64,000 bases of DNA from Rhizobiales bacterium UBA3584 (GTDB lineage: Bacteria; Pseudomonadota; Alphaproteobacteria; Rhizobiales; Devosiaceae): the NCBI GenBank assembly GCA_002375765.1, contig DFMV01000011.1, forward strand, positions 1 through 64,000. The letters run 5' to 3'. Position 1 is the first letter of the stretch, and every line of letters begins with the position of its first letter. The notes below the pieces were generated by a model. That model was not told where the DNA came from, ran no database searches, and saw only the letters and a program-made list of their open reading frames with translations. Made by a program: the position numbers and the translations under genes. Below are positions 35,195 through 44,585 of the stretch, one piece after another.

Positions 35195-37048
35195 TTATTG
35201 CAAGCCATTGTGCGACGGATTGTCTGGCCGCCAGCTCGGGTTGAAGGTGGTTCTGACGAGCCCCGGGCTGCCCATGCCGGCGCCGGCGACCGAATAGCTT
35301 TCTTCGAACATGCGGAAATTTCCCGCGCCCCAGGAGAGCGCCTCGAGCCCGTCTTTTCCGCGCTCGACGGTGGCGACGCCCGGCAGTACCAGGAGCGCCA
35401 AAAGGGTTGCCGTTAAGGTGGGCCGATAGAGGCGGCCCCACACGCGGACCAGATTTTCGCGAGCGTGCTGGGCGACGATCACAAGCAGGAGGACCGCGTA
35501 GAGCGTGGCGTTTATGATGGCAAAAAGATAAAAGCCGCGCGTTTCACCGGCATCCGCCACAGCCAGAACGGGCAATATCGAGGCCAGTGAGAGCACGCCA
35601 TAGGGCGCCAGCACGCGCATAGGCAGGGCATCGACCTCGGAGGTTCCTTTGGGCGTGACGCGGAAATCGACGAAAGACCCTGTGAGCCAGTCGCGGACGG
35701 CAGCCGCGCAACCCGCAAGCGCCCAGGGCCACCGCGCCAGCAGAAACAGAGCTGCCTCCCAGCTCAGCACCTTGGCGTCAACCGGGCGGAAGGTGCCGCC
35801 GGCGCGCCAGCGATAGGCCAGCACAATCAGGATGATGGACAAAGGCGCGGAATGGGCGAGGAAAACAGGATAAGTGACAGCGACAAAATTTTCGCCGCGC
35901 AGCAGAGCGATGATCGGCATCGCGAACATCAGCGCCGCAAAAAGAGCGAACAGCGGATACCAGAGCTGTGAAAACAGGAACTGAAACTTCAGGCGCGGCG
36001 GCAGCTTGCCGATCAGCGAAGGCGAATACTGCAGCAACAGCGTGACAAGGCTGCGCGACCATTGGAATTCCTGGGTCACGAGGTCGGCAAAGGTGCGCGG
36101 CCCGTCGCCATGGGCGATCGCGTCCAGCGCGTGCACACCGCGCCAGCCATGGGCGTTCATCATCAGGGTCGTGGAATGGTCTTCGGCAAGCTCGGGGCCC
36201 AGCCCGCCGATCTGCTTCAGCGCCTCGGTGCGCACGGCATAATGTGAGCCGATGCACAAGGGCGCGAGCCCGCCATTGTACCCGGCCTGAAGCGAGCCAT
36301 GCATGCTTGCTTCCGCATAGAGCCTGCCGCGCGCCGACCAGCTTTCATGTGCATTGCGGTCGCATATGCTGGGCGCCGAGACATAGCCTATGGCGGGGTC
36401 GGCAAAGGGCCGCAGTATTTCAAAGAGATAGCCGGGTTCTGGGACATGGTCGGCGTCGAGCTGCGCAACAAAGTCGTAGCGCTCGTAGCCGTAATGATCG
36501 TAAAAGAAGGCGAGATTGCCCTCCTTGCAGCGCGTGCGCCGCGGCCAGGTGGTGCGATGGTAATCGGCGCGTCCCTTGCGGGTGCTCACGAATACGCCAT
36601 GCGCGCGGCACCAGGCGAGCGTCTCGGGGGAGGGATCTTCATCCGCCAGCCATGTGTCGTGCGGCAGATCCTGGGCGAGCATCGCCTTGAGGGTCTCGGC
36701 TACCACAGGGAATGGTTCGGCCGGAGCCTTGGTGACGACCATAGCGATCCGGCTGCCTTCAGGGAGCCGCAACGGGCCGTTCGGCTTCCGGCCGCGATAA
36801 AAGACCACCAGAAAATAGGCTGGCAGAAGCGTTACCCAGGCAAGCGTCGCGGTAACCAGGATCGAGCCGGTCACACTGATGTGGTGCTCGGGCTTCAGCC
36901 ACCACGACCAGAAGTAGACGAGGGCCGCAAACCATATTGCGCTGCCGACCACGTATTCGATCTTCTGGGACTTGGTGAAAACGGAAACCAGGAGCGGCTC
37001 GGCGACTGCTTCGGCCGGTTCGATGGGCGCTTTGAGGGCGGTTTTCAT
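35195..37048 (-). CDS. Cellulose-synthase-like processive glycosyltransferase (GT2, membrane)
   Basis: This 617-residue inner-membrane enzyme has two N-terminal TM helices, a cytoplasmic GT-A domain and a C-terminal block of about five TM helices. Catalytic motifs are LADEDPSPE, the DxD AQLDADHVPEPG and the base motif LAEDHST. The QxxRW acceptor-strand motif appears as QEFQW, so Arg is replaced by Gln. It should polymerise a beta-glycan from UDP-sugar and move it across the membrane. No PilZ domain is present, so direct c-di-GMP control as in BcsA is not evident. It overlaps galE by 4 nt and is 26 bp before ugd. Confidence 0.88.
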   Translation of the reverse strand: MKTALKAPIEPAEAVAEPLLVSVFTKSQKIEYVVGSAIWFAALVYFWSWWLKPEHHISVTGSILVTATLAWVTLLPAYFLVVFYRGRKPNGPLRLPEGSRIAMVVTKAPAEPFPVVAETLKAMLAQDLPHDTWLADEDPSPETLAWCRAHGVFVSTRKGRADYHRTTWPRRTRCKEGNLAFFYDHYGYERYDFVAQLDADHVPEPGYLFEILRPFADPAIGYVSAPSICDRNAHESWSARGRLYAEASMHGSLQAGYNGGLAPLCIGSHYAVRTEALKQIGGLGPELAEDHSTTLMMNAHGWRGVHALDAIAHGDGPRTFADLVTQEFQWSRSLVTLLLQYSPSLIGKLPPRLKFQFLFSQLWYPLFALFAALMFAMPIIALLRGENFVAVTYPVFLAHSAPLSIILIVLAYRWRAGGTFRPVDAKVLSWEAALFLLARWPWALAGCAAAVRDWLTGSFVDFRVTPKGTSEVDALPMRVLAPYGVLSLASILPVLAVADAGETRGFYLFAIINATLYAVLLLVIVAQHARENLVRVWGRLYRPTLTATLLALLVLPGVATVERGKDGLEALSWGAGNFRMFEESYSVAGAGMGSPGLVRTTFNPSWRPDNPSHNGLQ

Positions 37049-38037
37049 TGTGGCGACACCTCCAGCCCAAAGAAGGGAGCGGCCGTGCGCAGGATGGTTC
37101 CCAGGTCGGAATGTTTGGCTGAAAAGCCGATTGTTTCGCGCGCCAGACTGGGGTCGGCATAGAGCGCAGGCGGATCGCCGGCACGCCTCGGATGCATGCG
37201 AACCGGCACTTCGATCCCGGTAACGCTATGGATTGCTGTAAGAATCTCGCGAATCGAGGTGCCGCGACCGGTGCCCACATTGATCGCCAGATCGGCGCCT
37301 CCTGCCGCCAGGTGTTTGTAGGCAAGGACGTGGGCTCGTGCCAGGTCCGCGACATGGACGTAGTCGCGAACGCAGGTTCCGTCAGCGGTTTCGTAATCGT
37401 CTCCAAAGACCTCAAGGAACGGGATGATACCGGCCGTGGCCATCAGCGCGCGGGGGATCAGATGTGTTTCAGGCGTGTGCCATTCCCCGATTTCACCTTC
37501 GGGGTCGGCGCCGCAGGCGTTGAAATAGCGCAGCGCTACGTATCGCAGGCCGTAGGCGGCCGCATAATCGCGCAGCATGTACTCGGCAATCAGCTTTGTG
37601 CGCCCATAGGGGTTGATCGGCATCTGCAGCGTGTCTTCGCCGATCGGAAGCTGCGTCGGCACGCCGTAGGTCGCACAGCTTGAAGAGAAGATGATGTTGG
37701 TGAGCCGGTTCTGGAGGCAGGCGTCGAGCAACGAGTACGTGCCGGAAAGGTTGTTGCGGTAGTATTTCGCCGGATCCGTAACGGATTCGCCGACATAGGC
37801 ACTGGCGGCGAAATGGATGACGGCCGCTGGCTTGTAGCGCGCGATCGTGTGGGCCAGCAGAGGCGTGTCCAGGATGTCGCCTTGGACGAACGGACCCCAG
37901 CGCACCGACGAGCGATTGCCGGTCGACAGGTTGTCGAAGACAATGGGCTCGATACCGCTGGCATTCAGCAGCTTTGCGGTATGGCTTCCGATGAAGCCGG
38001 CGCCGCCGGTGACAAGGATCCGCTCAGTCGACATCAT
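37045..38037 (-). CDS. galE: UDP-glucose 4-epimerase
   Basis: This 330-residue extended SDR enzyme interconverts UDP-glucose and UDP-galactose. NAD motif [16 protein letters not shown] is at the start, the catalytic Ser is in FSSSCATYG and the Tyr-Lys pair in [11 protein letters not shown]. The C-terminal sugar-pocket [12 protein letters not shown] is typical of GalE. It overlaps both the UDP-xylose synthase gene upstream and the glycosyltransferase downstream by 4 nt, so it works as precursor supplier for the same polymer. Confidence 0.92.
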   Translation of the reverse strand: MMSTERILVTGGAGFIGSHTAKLLNASGIEPIVFDNLSTGNRSSVRWGPFVQGDILDTPLLAHTIARYKPAAVIHFAASAYVGESVTDPAKYYRNNLSGTYSLLDACLQNRLTNIIFSSSCATYGVPTQLPIGEDTLQMPINPYGRTKLIAEYMLRDYAAAYGLRYVALRYFNACGADPEGEIGEWHTPETHLIPRALMATAGIIPFLEVFGDDYETADGTCVRDYVHVADLARAHVLAYKHLAAGGADLAINVGTGRGTSIREILTAIHSVTGIEVPVRMHPRRAGDPPALYADPSLARETIGFSAKHSDLGTILRTAAPFFGLEVSPQ

Positions 38038-39017
38038 GCGACCTCGGCGAATTCGTGGTCAGGGTTCGCCAGAAGGCGATCGAAATGGCGGATGGTTCTT
38101 TTGAGGCCGGCCAGGAGCGTCGTGCGCGGCTGCCAATCGAGTTCGCGCATGGCGAGCGATATGTTCGGGCGGCGCTGCCTGGGATCGTCGGTTGGCAGTT
38201 GGCAATGCACCATCTTCGAGGATGATCCGGTGAGCTCGATCACGTGTCTGGCCAACTCGCCAACGGTGAATTCGCAAGGATTGCCGAGGTTGACCGGCCC
38301 GGTAAGCGTCTCCGGAGAGGCCATGAGGCGCAGGAAGCCGTCAATCAGGTCGTCCACGAAACAGAAGGAGCGCGTCTGGCTGCCGTCGCCGTAGATGGTG
38401 ATGTCGTCGCCCTTAAGCGCCTGAACGATGAAGTTGGAAACGACACGACCGTCGTCGGGCCGCATGCGCGGCCCATAAGTGTTGAAAATGCGCGCGATCT
38501 TTATCGAGACGCCATGGCTCTTGTGATAATCAAAGAACAATGTCTCGGCGCACCGCTTGCCTTCATCATAACAGGCCCGGGGGCCGAACGAATTGACATT
38601 GCCCCAATAGCTCTCGACCTGGGGATGCACCGAAGGGTCGCCATAGACTTCGGAGGTGGAGGCCTGGAAAATGCGGGCGCCGTGGCGCTGCGCGAGTTCA
38701 AGAAGATTCATCGAACCCAGAACGCACGTTAACGTCGTATGCACCGGGTCTGCCTGGTAGTGCGGAGGTGAGGCCGGGCAGGCAAGGTTGAAGATCTGAT
38801 CGACTTCCAGGTTGAGCGGCGTGACTATGTCGTGCTCGATGAGGTTGAAGCGATCGGTATGTTCCAGATGCCGCACGTTCCGGCGCAGGCCAGTGGAAAA
38901 ATTGTCGAGGCAGGTCACGTGATGGCCGGAGCGCAGTAGTGCTTCACACAAATGTGAGCCGAGGAAACCCGCGCCGCCAGTAACAAGAATTCGCTGCGGT
39001 ACTGTTTTTACGGTCAT
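38034..39017 (-). CDS. UDP-glucuronate decarboxylase (UDP-xylose synthase), first gene of EPS operon
   Basis: This 327-residue SDR enzyme converts UDP-GlcA to UDP-xylose. It shows [17 protein letters not shown], the family block [23 protein letters not shown] with the catalytic Thr/Ser, the Tyr-Lys motif [13 protein letters not shown] and [11 protein letters not shown]. These are diagnostic of UXS rather than of other epimerases. ATG at 39017 is chosen; an in-frame TTG 12 bp upstream is less likely. Together with ugd it implies that xylose (or apiose/arabinose derived from it) is part of the exported polysaccharide. Confidence 0.9.
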   Translation of the reverse strand: MTVKTVPQRILVTGGAGFLGSHLCEALLRSGHHVTCLDNFSTGLRRNVRHLEHTDRFNLIEHDIVTPLNLEVDQIFNLACPASPPHYQADPVHTTLTCVLGSMNLLELAQRHGARIFQASTSEVYGDPSVHPQVESYWGNVNSFGPRACYDEGKRCAETLFFDYHKSHGVSIKIARIFNTYGPRMRPDDGRVVSNFIVQALKGDDITIYGDGSQTRSFCFVDDLIDGFLRLMASPETLTGPVNLGNPCEFTVGELARHVIELTGSSSKMVHCQLPTDDPRQRRPNISLAMRELDWQPRTTLLAGLKRTIRHFDRLLANPDHEFAEVA

Positions 39018-39363
39018 GTCTTTACCCAATAAAAGTCCCGTGAACGGCGTAACAATGGCGCCATCCAGAATGAAGATACTGGTCGTGTTTGAAGTTATCT
39101 CGGCGGTAACAATTCTGGGTCTAATGTCTATTGGACCCGTACGCAGTTATGCCGTTCATGCAAGATAGGGTCTTTTGGGGAGGTCTGTCATTACCACAGA
39201 ATCCACGAACTTATCTCGCCGTACATTTTTTCTCGCAGCTGTGAATGGCGTTCGATGTCTCGTTCGGACGTCCTTTGATCTGGAACAACTCCGCCGCCGA
39301 TCACTGTGGTAAGCTATATTCGGTACCCCGAGACGACAGCCAAGAGGGGGAGGGAGACAGTAG
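39018..39363. promoter_or_regulatory. Divergent intergenic region between EPS operon and AraC gene
   Basis: About 346 bp that should contain both promoters. Near the middle, GGTCTAAT (39118-39125) and ATTGGACC (39130-39137) form an inverted repeat with one mismatch around GTCT; it could be an operator for the adjacent regulator or another factor. No gene is supported here. Confidence 0.35.
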
Positions 39364-40527
39364 ATGAACGGCCGGCCGAACCATCCAGGCCTCATGTCGA
39401 AAACCGATGAAGGCGGATCGGCCACGGCAAAGCCGAGGCTGGAGCGGCGGCGCTGGGAACGAAAAGAAAACTCCGACAGCGACGCAGTCGCGATGCGCGG
39501 CCCCCCGGTTCTCAAGCCGCTCGAGTTTTCCACGCGGGACATGCCCAACGAGCAGCAATTCGGCGCATGGCAATCCTATATGGAGGCGGTCGCCGAATAC
39601 CGGCTGCCGGACGGCAAGGCACCAGCGGACGGATTTCCAGCCGAACACGTCGCATGGAATTTGGGCGGGGCGCTCATTGTGCAACTCCGCGTCGCCGCGC
39701 ACAGCTACTGGCGGTCGACAGCGAAACTGCGGGCCAGTCCGATAGACCATTGGCGCATAGCCATACTGCGTAGCGGACGGAGTTGGACCGAGGTCGATGG
39801 ACATGTTGCGCAGAACGAACCTGGAAAGGTGGAGTTCAGGACACTGGGGCATCCGTCCCGGGGGCGCATGACCGATGCGGAAGCTGTTTTGATCTATCTT
39901 CCCCGCGATCTCTTCGGGGACTCGGCAACGGTTCTCGACGATGCCAACAATGTAGTCCTGTCAGACAATCTGTCCCGTCTGTTGATCGACTATGTCAGCA
40001 GCCTGGAAGCCTCATTGCCCAGCCTTGTTGCGGAAGATCTCCCCGGAATTGTCGGCACGCTGCGCGACATGGTGATCACAAGCCTGTCCTCGGTCGAGCA
40101 CAAGCACACTGCGGAGCACCATGGCGTGGGTCTGATGGAGCGGGCGCGCCGCTATATCAGACAGAACCTGGACTCACCCGATCTCACGCCCGAGAGCCTG
40201 TGCCAGGAGCTCGCCACCTCCCGTACGCGGCTATACCAATTGTTTGAGTCCAGCGGTGGTGTCCTGCACTATATTAGGCGAAAGCGGCTATTGGCCTCCC
40301 ATGCCGCACTCTGCGATCCGGCCAACCAGAAGCTTATTTCGGAAATCGCCGAAATGACCGGCTTCGATTCCCCGGCCAACTTCAGCCGCGCATTCAAGCT
40401 GGAATTCGGCTACAGCCCACGCGAAGCACGCGAGCACGCCGCCGCTGAACACGCCGCCTATCTTGGCACGAACACTTCAGAAGACACGAAGAATTTCAGC
40501 GACTGGCTCGCCGCGCTCGGGCGCTGA
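39364..40527 (+). CDS. AraC family transcriptional regulator
   Basis: This 387-residue regulator has an N-terminal cupin-like sensor segment (about residues 55-240, of the AraC-binding-domain type that follows a FSTRDMPNEQQFGAWQSYME start) and a C-terminal AraC DNA-binding domain (about 255-360). The two HTH motifs are LTPESLCQELATSRTRLYQLF and ISEIAEMTGFDSPANFSRAFK, followed by YSPREARE. A GGGGGAGGGAGA ribosome-binding site supports ATG at 39364. It is divergent from the EPS operon, making that operon a plausible target; it could equally control a distant locus. Confidence 0.85.
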   Translation: MNGRPNHPGLMSKTDEGGSATAKPRLERRRWERKENSDSDAVAMRGPPVLKPLEFSTRDMPNEQQFGAWQSYMEAVAEYRLPDGKAPADGFPAEHVAWNLGGALIVQLRVAAHSYWRSTAKLRASPIDHWRIAILRSGRSWTEVDGHVAQNEPGKVEFRTLGHPSRGRMTDAEAVLIYLPRDLFGDSATVLDDANNVVLSDNLSRLLIDYVSSLEASLPSLVAEDLPGIVGTLRDMVITSLSSVEHKHTAEHHGVGLMERARRYIRQNLDSPDLTPESLCQELATSRTRLYQLFESSGGVLHYIRRKRLLASHAALCDPANQKLISEIAEMTGFDSPANFSRAFKLEFGYSPREAREHAAAEHAAYLGTNTSEDTKNFSDWLAALGR

Positions 40528-40600
40528 GGACGTTGAACCCTCAGTCCGACTTCGAGCGGCCGGTGGGCACGTCCTGTTGCTTTTGGCGCCGGAAAATCTT

Positions 40601-40930
40601 TCAGGGCGTGTGAAAGACCTCTTCCATCCCCGCCCACCACTCGCCCTCCCTGCGGGTATCCAGGGGCGCCTGCATGGGCTCGCAAATGGCCCACCAGTCT
40701 TGCGTGCGCGGGTCGGCGGCCATGGCCGCCATATCTGCCTCATGATCGTCCCCGACATACTCGTAGTAGGAAAACAGAAGGTTTTCGGGCTCTTTGAGGA
40801 AGATCGAGTAATTGGTGATGTTGCTCTTCTTGATCTGTTCGAGCACCTCGGGCCAAACATCGGCATGGATGCGCTTGTACTGGGCGATCTGGTCGGGCTT
40901 AAGCCCGAGAACCGAACCATAGCGTTTCAT
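40601..40930 (-). CDS. rhaM: L-rhamnose mutarotase family protein (RhaM/DUF718)
   Basis: This 109-residue ferredoxin-like protein matches RhaM along its length: MKRYGSVLGLKPDQIAQYKRIHADVWPEVLEQI, SNITNYSIFL, and the Trp-rich end QDWWAICEPMQAPL. RhaM interconverts alpha and beta anomers of L-rhamnose; relatives in L-fucose clusters appear to do so for L-fucose. It overlaps the IclR gene by 4 nt and so is expressed with the regulator. Here the pathway context favours an L-fucose-type or L-galactose-type sugar. Confidence 0.85.
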   Translation of the reverse strand: MKRYGSVLGLKPDQIAQYKRIHADVWPEVLEQIKKSNITNYSIFLKEPENLLFSYYEYVGDDHEADMAAMAADPRTQDWWAICEPMQAPLDTRREGEWWAGMEEVFHTP

Positions 40931-41718
40931 TCGGGATCCTTTCCTGGGGACGTTGGCGAGGCGGACAAGTTGGCCGACAACGTACGCGCGGTTTCAAGAA
41001 GCAACTCTAACGTCTGATCGGGAGAGGGGGCCTCAGGCCGATCGAGCCTTGCGGCGTAGGGGCAGGTCATCGCGGCGATTACGCTGCCGAGCGGCCCGAA
41101 AATCGGCGCAGAGAGATTGGAGACCGCGACCACCTGGGCGCTCTCCATGTTCTCAAATCCTTGCTTGCGTACGCGATCGAGCCGCGCATCGAAATCTGCA
41201 GGAATGTCACTGTCGGATACAGAGTCTCGTTTGGCGAGCATCAACGCGCGCTCACCGGGTTCGGCATAAGCAAGAAAAACGTGGCCTGATCCGGTATTGA
41301 CCAGGTCCATGCGCGATCCGACCCGCAGCGACACGTTCCAGTAACTCGGAGAATCCACCTGAGCCACGACCACCAGGGCGTTCCGATCGTACACAACGAT
41401 GTGGCAGGCCTGCTCGGACGTCATGGCGAACTGACGCATCAGGGGCAGGGCCTGATTGATGAGCCGCTTGAGCGGCTCGCGTGCATGCGCCAACTCGAAC
41501 AGCTTGAGGGTCAGCGCGTACCTATCCTCGGGGGTGCGACGCACATAGTTGCGCCGAACCAGACGATCGAGCATGCGGTAGATCTCGTTGGGACTCCGCC
41601 CGAGTGCCCGGCAGATTTCGGCCTGGCTCAGACTGTCCTCGGCGGCGGCAAGCACTTCGAGTATGTCGAGGCCCTTGTCGAGCGCAGGGGCGCGATAGCG
41701 ATCGATTTCCTCTGCCAT
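40927..41718 (-). CDS. IclR family transcriptional regulator
   Basis: This 263-residue protein has an N-terminal winged HTH (LDKGLDILEVLAAAEDSLSQAEICRALGRSPNEIYRMLDRLV) and a C-terminal effector domain (about 90-250) with a GSGHVFLAYAEPGERA segment typical of IclR. I use ATG at 41718 rather than an upstream GTG at 41772 that would add 18 non-conserved residues. It is divergent from the SDR/hydrolase pair and coupled to rhaM, so it probably controls entry into the L-sugar pathway. Confidence 0.85.
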   Translation of the reverse strand: MAEEIDRYRAPALDKGLDILEVLAAAEDSLSQAEICRALGRSPNEIYRMLDRLVRRNYVRRTPEDRYALTLKLFELAHAREPLKRLINQALPLMRQFAMTSEQACHIVVYDRNALVVVAQVDSPSYWNVSLRVGSRMDLVNTGSGHVFLAYAEPGERALMLAKRDSVSDSDIPADFDARLDRVRKQGFENMESAQVVAVSNLSAPIFGPLGSVIAAMTCPYAARLDRPEAPSPDQTLELLLETARTLSANLSASPTSPGKDPE

Positions 41719-41846
41719 GAGCTGAACCTGCCTGTCGGGCGCGCGAACGAAACGTTGATCCGCGCACGCCACTTGTGTTTACATAAGAATAATCTATTTA
41801 TATACGCATTCAAGCCGTGATCAACGGCATCGGGGAGAGAAAAATT

Positions 41847-42578
41847 ATGGCCGACATCAGCGGGAAGACCTGCCTCCTGACGGCTGCGGCTCAGGGGATT
41901 GGCCATGCTTCGGCGCTGGCCTTTGCACTTGCCGGAGCAAGGGTGATCGCGACAGACATAAATGGCGAAAAGCTCGAAGCGCTCAAAGGAATAAAAGGGA
42001 TCGAAACGCGTGTGCTCGATGTGCTTTCCGGTTCCGCCGTAGGTGCCGTGGTAGAGGATGCCGGGCAGATAGACATCCTGTTCAATTGCGCCGGTATCGT
42101 GCACAACGGCACCATTCTTGAAGCCAGCGACGAAGATATCGATTTGGCGCTCAATCTTAATTTCAAGGCACAGGTCCGAACCATCAAGGCTGTGTTGCCG
42201 GGCATGCTCGATCGCGGCGATGGCACGATCATCAACATGTCTTCCGTGGCCTCTTCGGTAACCGGCGTGCCCAATCGCTTCGCCTATTCGGCCAGCAAGG
42301 CCGCTGTGATCGGTCTGACCAAATCGGTTGCCGCCGATTATGTTGCAAAGGGTATTCGCTGCAACGCCATTTGCCCCGGCACCGTCGACAGCCCCTCGCT
42401 GCAGGACCGGCTGCGCGCTACCGGCGACTATGAGGCTGCGCGGGCAGCCTTCATCGCCCGCCAGCCCATCGGGCGGATCGGTACGCCCCAGGAGGTGGCT
42501 GACCTTGCCGTTTATCTGGCCGGCGCGACCTATACGACGGGTCAGATTCACACGATAGATGGCGGCTGGACCACCTGA
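41847..42578 (+). CDS. SDR oxidoreductase, likely 2-keto-3-deoxy-L-fuconate dehydrogenase
   Basis: This 243-residue classical SDR has the cofactor motif TAAAQGIGHASA, NCAG (NNAG-like), the catalytic Ser in SSVASSVTG and Tyr/Lys in YSASKAAVIG. It ends with the usual TGQIHTIDGGWT. The TAAAQGIG variant resembles 2-keto-3-deoxy-L-fuconate dehydrogenases and BDH2-type enzymes. The next gene encodes the matching FAH-type hydrolase, so the likely step is oxidation of 2-keto-3-deoxy-L-fuconate at C4. A CGGGGAGAG site supports ATG at 41847. Confidence 0.8.
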   Translation: MADISGKTCLLTAAAQGIGHASALAFALAGARVIATDINGEKLEALKGIKGIETRVLDVLSGSAVGAVVEDAGQIDILFNCAGIVHNGTILEASDEDIDLALNLNFKAQVRTIKAVLPGMLDRGDGTIINMSSVASSVTGVPNRFAYSASKAAVIGLTKSVAADYVAKGIRCNAICPGTVDSPSLQDRLRATGDYEAARAAFIARQPIGRIGTPQEVADLAVYLAGATYTTGQIHTIDGGWTT

Positions 42579-42608
42579 TTTCTCTTTTCTAGGTCGAGGA
42601 TTTTACCC

Positions 42609-43457
42609 ATGAAACTCATGCGCATTGGCAACAAGGGCACCGAAAAGCCGGCTGTTCTGCATTCGGACGGAACGATACGTGATCTCAGTGGGGTCGTTGA
42701 CGATATCGCCGGCGAGGTTCTGACCCCCGACGGGCTGGCGGCGATCGGCAGGGCCGACCTGGCAGAATTGCCTCAGCTGGACAAAAGCCAGCGCATCGGA
42801 CCGTGTGTCGGACGGGTCGGCAAGTTCATCTGCGTGGGGCTCAACTATGCCGACCATGCTGCCGAAAGCGGGCTGAACGTGCCCAAGGAGCCGGTCATCT
42901 TCATGAAGGCGACCAGCGCCATTTGCGGACCCAATGACGATGTCATCATTCCGCGCAATTCGAAGAAAACCGACTGGGAGGTCGAACTCGGCGTGGTGAT
43001 CGGAAAAGAGGCGCGCTATGTGGACGAGGCCGACGCCCTCGATCATGTCGCCGGCTATTGCGTGGTCAACGATCTCTCTGAACGTGAATTCCAGATCGAG
43101 CGCTCGGGTCAGTGGGTCAAGGGCAAGTCGGCCGATACCTTCGGCCCCATCGGGCCGTGGCTGGTGACCCCCGACGAGGTGGACGATCCCCAGAATCTTG
43201 CCATGTGGCTCGAGGTCGACGGGCACCGCTACCAGAACGGGTCAACCAAAACGATGGTGTTCGGCGTAGCGCATGTGGTGAGCTATATCTCCCAGTTCAT
43301 GAGCCTGCAGCCGGGCGACATCATCTCCACCGGAACCCCGCCGGGCGTTGGCATGGGGATCAGGCCAGAGCCCGTTTATCTCAAACCCGGTCAGACCATG
43401 CGGCTGGGCATCGAGGGGCTGGGCGAGCAAACGCAAAAGACCAAAGCCTGGGCCTGA
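42609..43457 (+). CDS. FAH-family hydrolase, likely 2,4-diketo-3-deoxy-L-fuconate hydrolase
   Basis: This 282-residue enzyme has the fumarylacetoacetate hydrolase fold: IRDLSGVVDDIAG N-domain, then ICVGLNYADHAAE, the metal ligands in DWEVELGVVIG and YCVVNDLSEREFQ, GKSADTFGPIGPWLVT and the final STGTPPGVG. Its relatives in deoxysugar pathways cleave 2,4-diketo-3-deoxy acids to pyruvate plus lactate (from fuconate/rhamnonate). Located 30 bp after the SDR, it completes the lower pathway. It could also act on related diketo acids. Confidence 0.8.
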   Translation: MKLMRIGNKGTEKPAVLHSDGTIRDLSGVVDDIAGEVLTPDGLAAIGRADLAELPQLDKSQRIGPCVGRVGKFICVGLNYADHAAESGLNVPKEPVIFMKATSAICGPNDDVIIPRNSKKTDWEVELGVVIGKEARYVDEADALDHVAGYCVVNDLSEREFQIERSGQWVKGKSADTFGPIGPWLVTPDEVDDPQNLAMWLEVDGHRYQNGSTKTMVFGVAHVVSYISQFMSLQPGDIISTGTPPGVGMGIRPEPVYLKPGQTMRLGIEGLGEQTQKTKAWA

Positions 43458-43464
43458 GTGCCGG

Positions 43465-44373
43465 TCATTCGATGGGGGCGTCGTTGTCCCCCGTCGAGGC
43501 CAGAAGCGTCTGGCGCGCAGTCGCCAAATGCGCGAGTGCCGCTGCACGAGCCTGGTTCCAGTCTCGCTTGCGCAGCGCGCCGATATAGGCCAGGTGCTCG
43601 CTGATCGCGACGGTATTGCGCTGCTTTTCCCAGCGCTTGTTCCACTGATAATGGTAGTGGAAGATCATCGAGATCAGCGCCTGGAACTCACGCGCGAAAC
43701 GGTTGTTCTGAACGCTGTTGATCGTGGTGTGCAGCCTGTCGTCGAGCGCCGAGAAGTCGCGGTAGCGGGTCTCGACCTGTTCGAGCAGGGCGCGATGGTC
43801 GCGCTCCAACTCATCGAGTTGGCCCCAGATGGGATGATCGGGATCCAGCGCGACCAGTTTTCGCACCGACGCCAGTTCGATCATTTCGCGAAACTCTGAC
43901 AACTCGATCGCGTATTGCGCTGTAAATCCGCGCAACACCCACCCCCCCGTCTGTAATCGTTCCACTATGCCAAACCGCGAGAAGCGCACGAGAAATTCCT
44001 GCAGCGCGTGAGTGGTCGTGCCGAATTGCCGCGACAACAGCGAGATGTTGAGCCGCGTTTCGGGGGCGACGTCGGTACGCAAAATCCACTCCAGGAACTT
44101 GTCTTCAAGCCGCTCGGCTATGCTTTCGGCCTCGCTATCGGGGAAGCGGTCGGCGGCTACTGGCTGCCGCAGCAAGCGCTTCCGGCGACCGCGCCAGGAG
44201 ATGATGCGCGCCGCATGCAATTGTCCGAGTATCGAGCGGATTATCGTCCGGCTGACACCGAGTTCGGACGCGAGAACGGTTTCTGACGGCAACTCGAAAT
44301 TGGCTTCCAAGGTCTTAAGACGCGCAAGCATCTGATTGTATGCAGACTTGTAGCGGTCGTTGGTGCGGGCCAT
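43465..44373 (-). CDS. GntR family regulator with two winged-helix domains and FCD domain
   Basis: This 302-residue protein starts with a GntR-like wHTH (FELPSETVLASELGVSRTIIRSILGQL, about 27-55). A second similar segment follows (LNISLLSRQFGTTTHALQEFLVRF, about 109-131, then RLQTGGWVLRGF), and only then the helical FCD effector domain (YAIELSEFREMIELASVRKL, DDRLHTTINS). Standard FadR-type proteins have one wHTH. It faces the transporter operon across a region holding two identical palindromes (44401-44436), so it probably represses that operon and itself. It converges on the hydrolase gene with an 8-bp gap. Confidence 0.8.
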   Translation of the reverse strand: MARTNDRYKSAYNQMLARLKTLEANFELPSETVLASELGVSRTIIRSILGQLHAARIISWRGRRKRLLRQPVAADRFPDSEAESIAERLEDKFLEWILRTDVAPETRLNISLLSRQFGTTTHALQEFLVRFSRFGIVERLQTGGWVLRGFTAQYAIELSEFREMIELASVRKLVALDPDHPIWGQLDELERDHRALLEQVETRYRDFSALDDRLHTTINSVQNNRFAREFQALISMIFHYHYQWNKRWEKQRNTVAISEHLAYIGALRKRDWNQARAAALAHLATARQTLLASTGDNDAPIE

Positions 44374-44400
44374 CTTAAGATACCGTTCTTGTCACAAGTA

Positions 44401-44437
44401 TATGTACATAAACAGAAAATCGAAGTTATGTACATAA
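44401..44437. promoter_or_regulatory. Twin GntR operator TATGTACATA
   Basis: The 10-bp perfect palindrome TATGTACATA occurs at 44401-44410 and again at 44427-44436 (the second extends to TTATGTACATAA, 44426-44437). Their centres are 26 bp apart, about 2.5 helical turns. They lie between the divergent GntR gene and the sugar-transporter operon, and TNGTNNNACNA-like half sites suit GntR/FadR binding. The region around is strongly AT-rich. Confidence 0.75.
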
Positions 44438-44585
44438 AAAATTAAAAACAGTTGACCGGACGTGTTTGCACATGGCTTGATCACGCCAACCAAGGACGAG
44501 CGCGCAGAACCGCGCCGGGCCAGGTGGGTGGGGACGGCATGCAAATTGCTGTCGATCCGCCCGGAGGATGGAGAGGACACACTTG

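Noticed and set aside
35169..35441. Extended N-terminus for UDP-glucose dehydrogenase
   Set aside because: The NAD-binding motif starts at the ATG at 35168; the extension is Arg-rich antisense of the glycosyltransferase gene end.
41719..41772. GTG start for the IclR regulator
   Set aside because: It would add 18 non-conserved residues; ATG at 41718 gives the standard start before the HTH.
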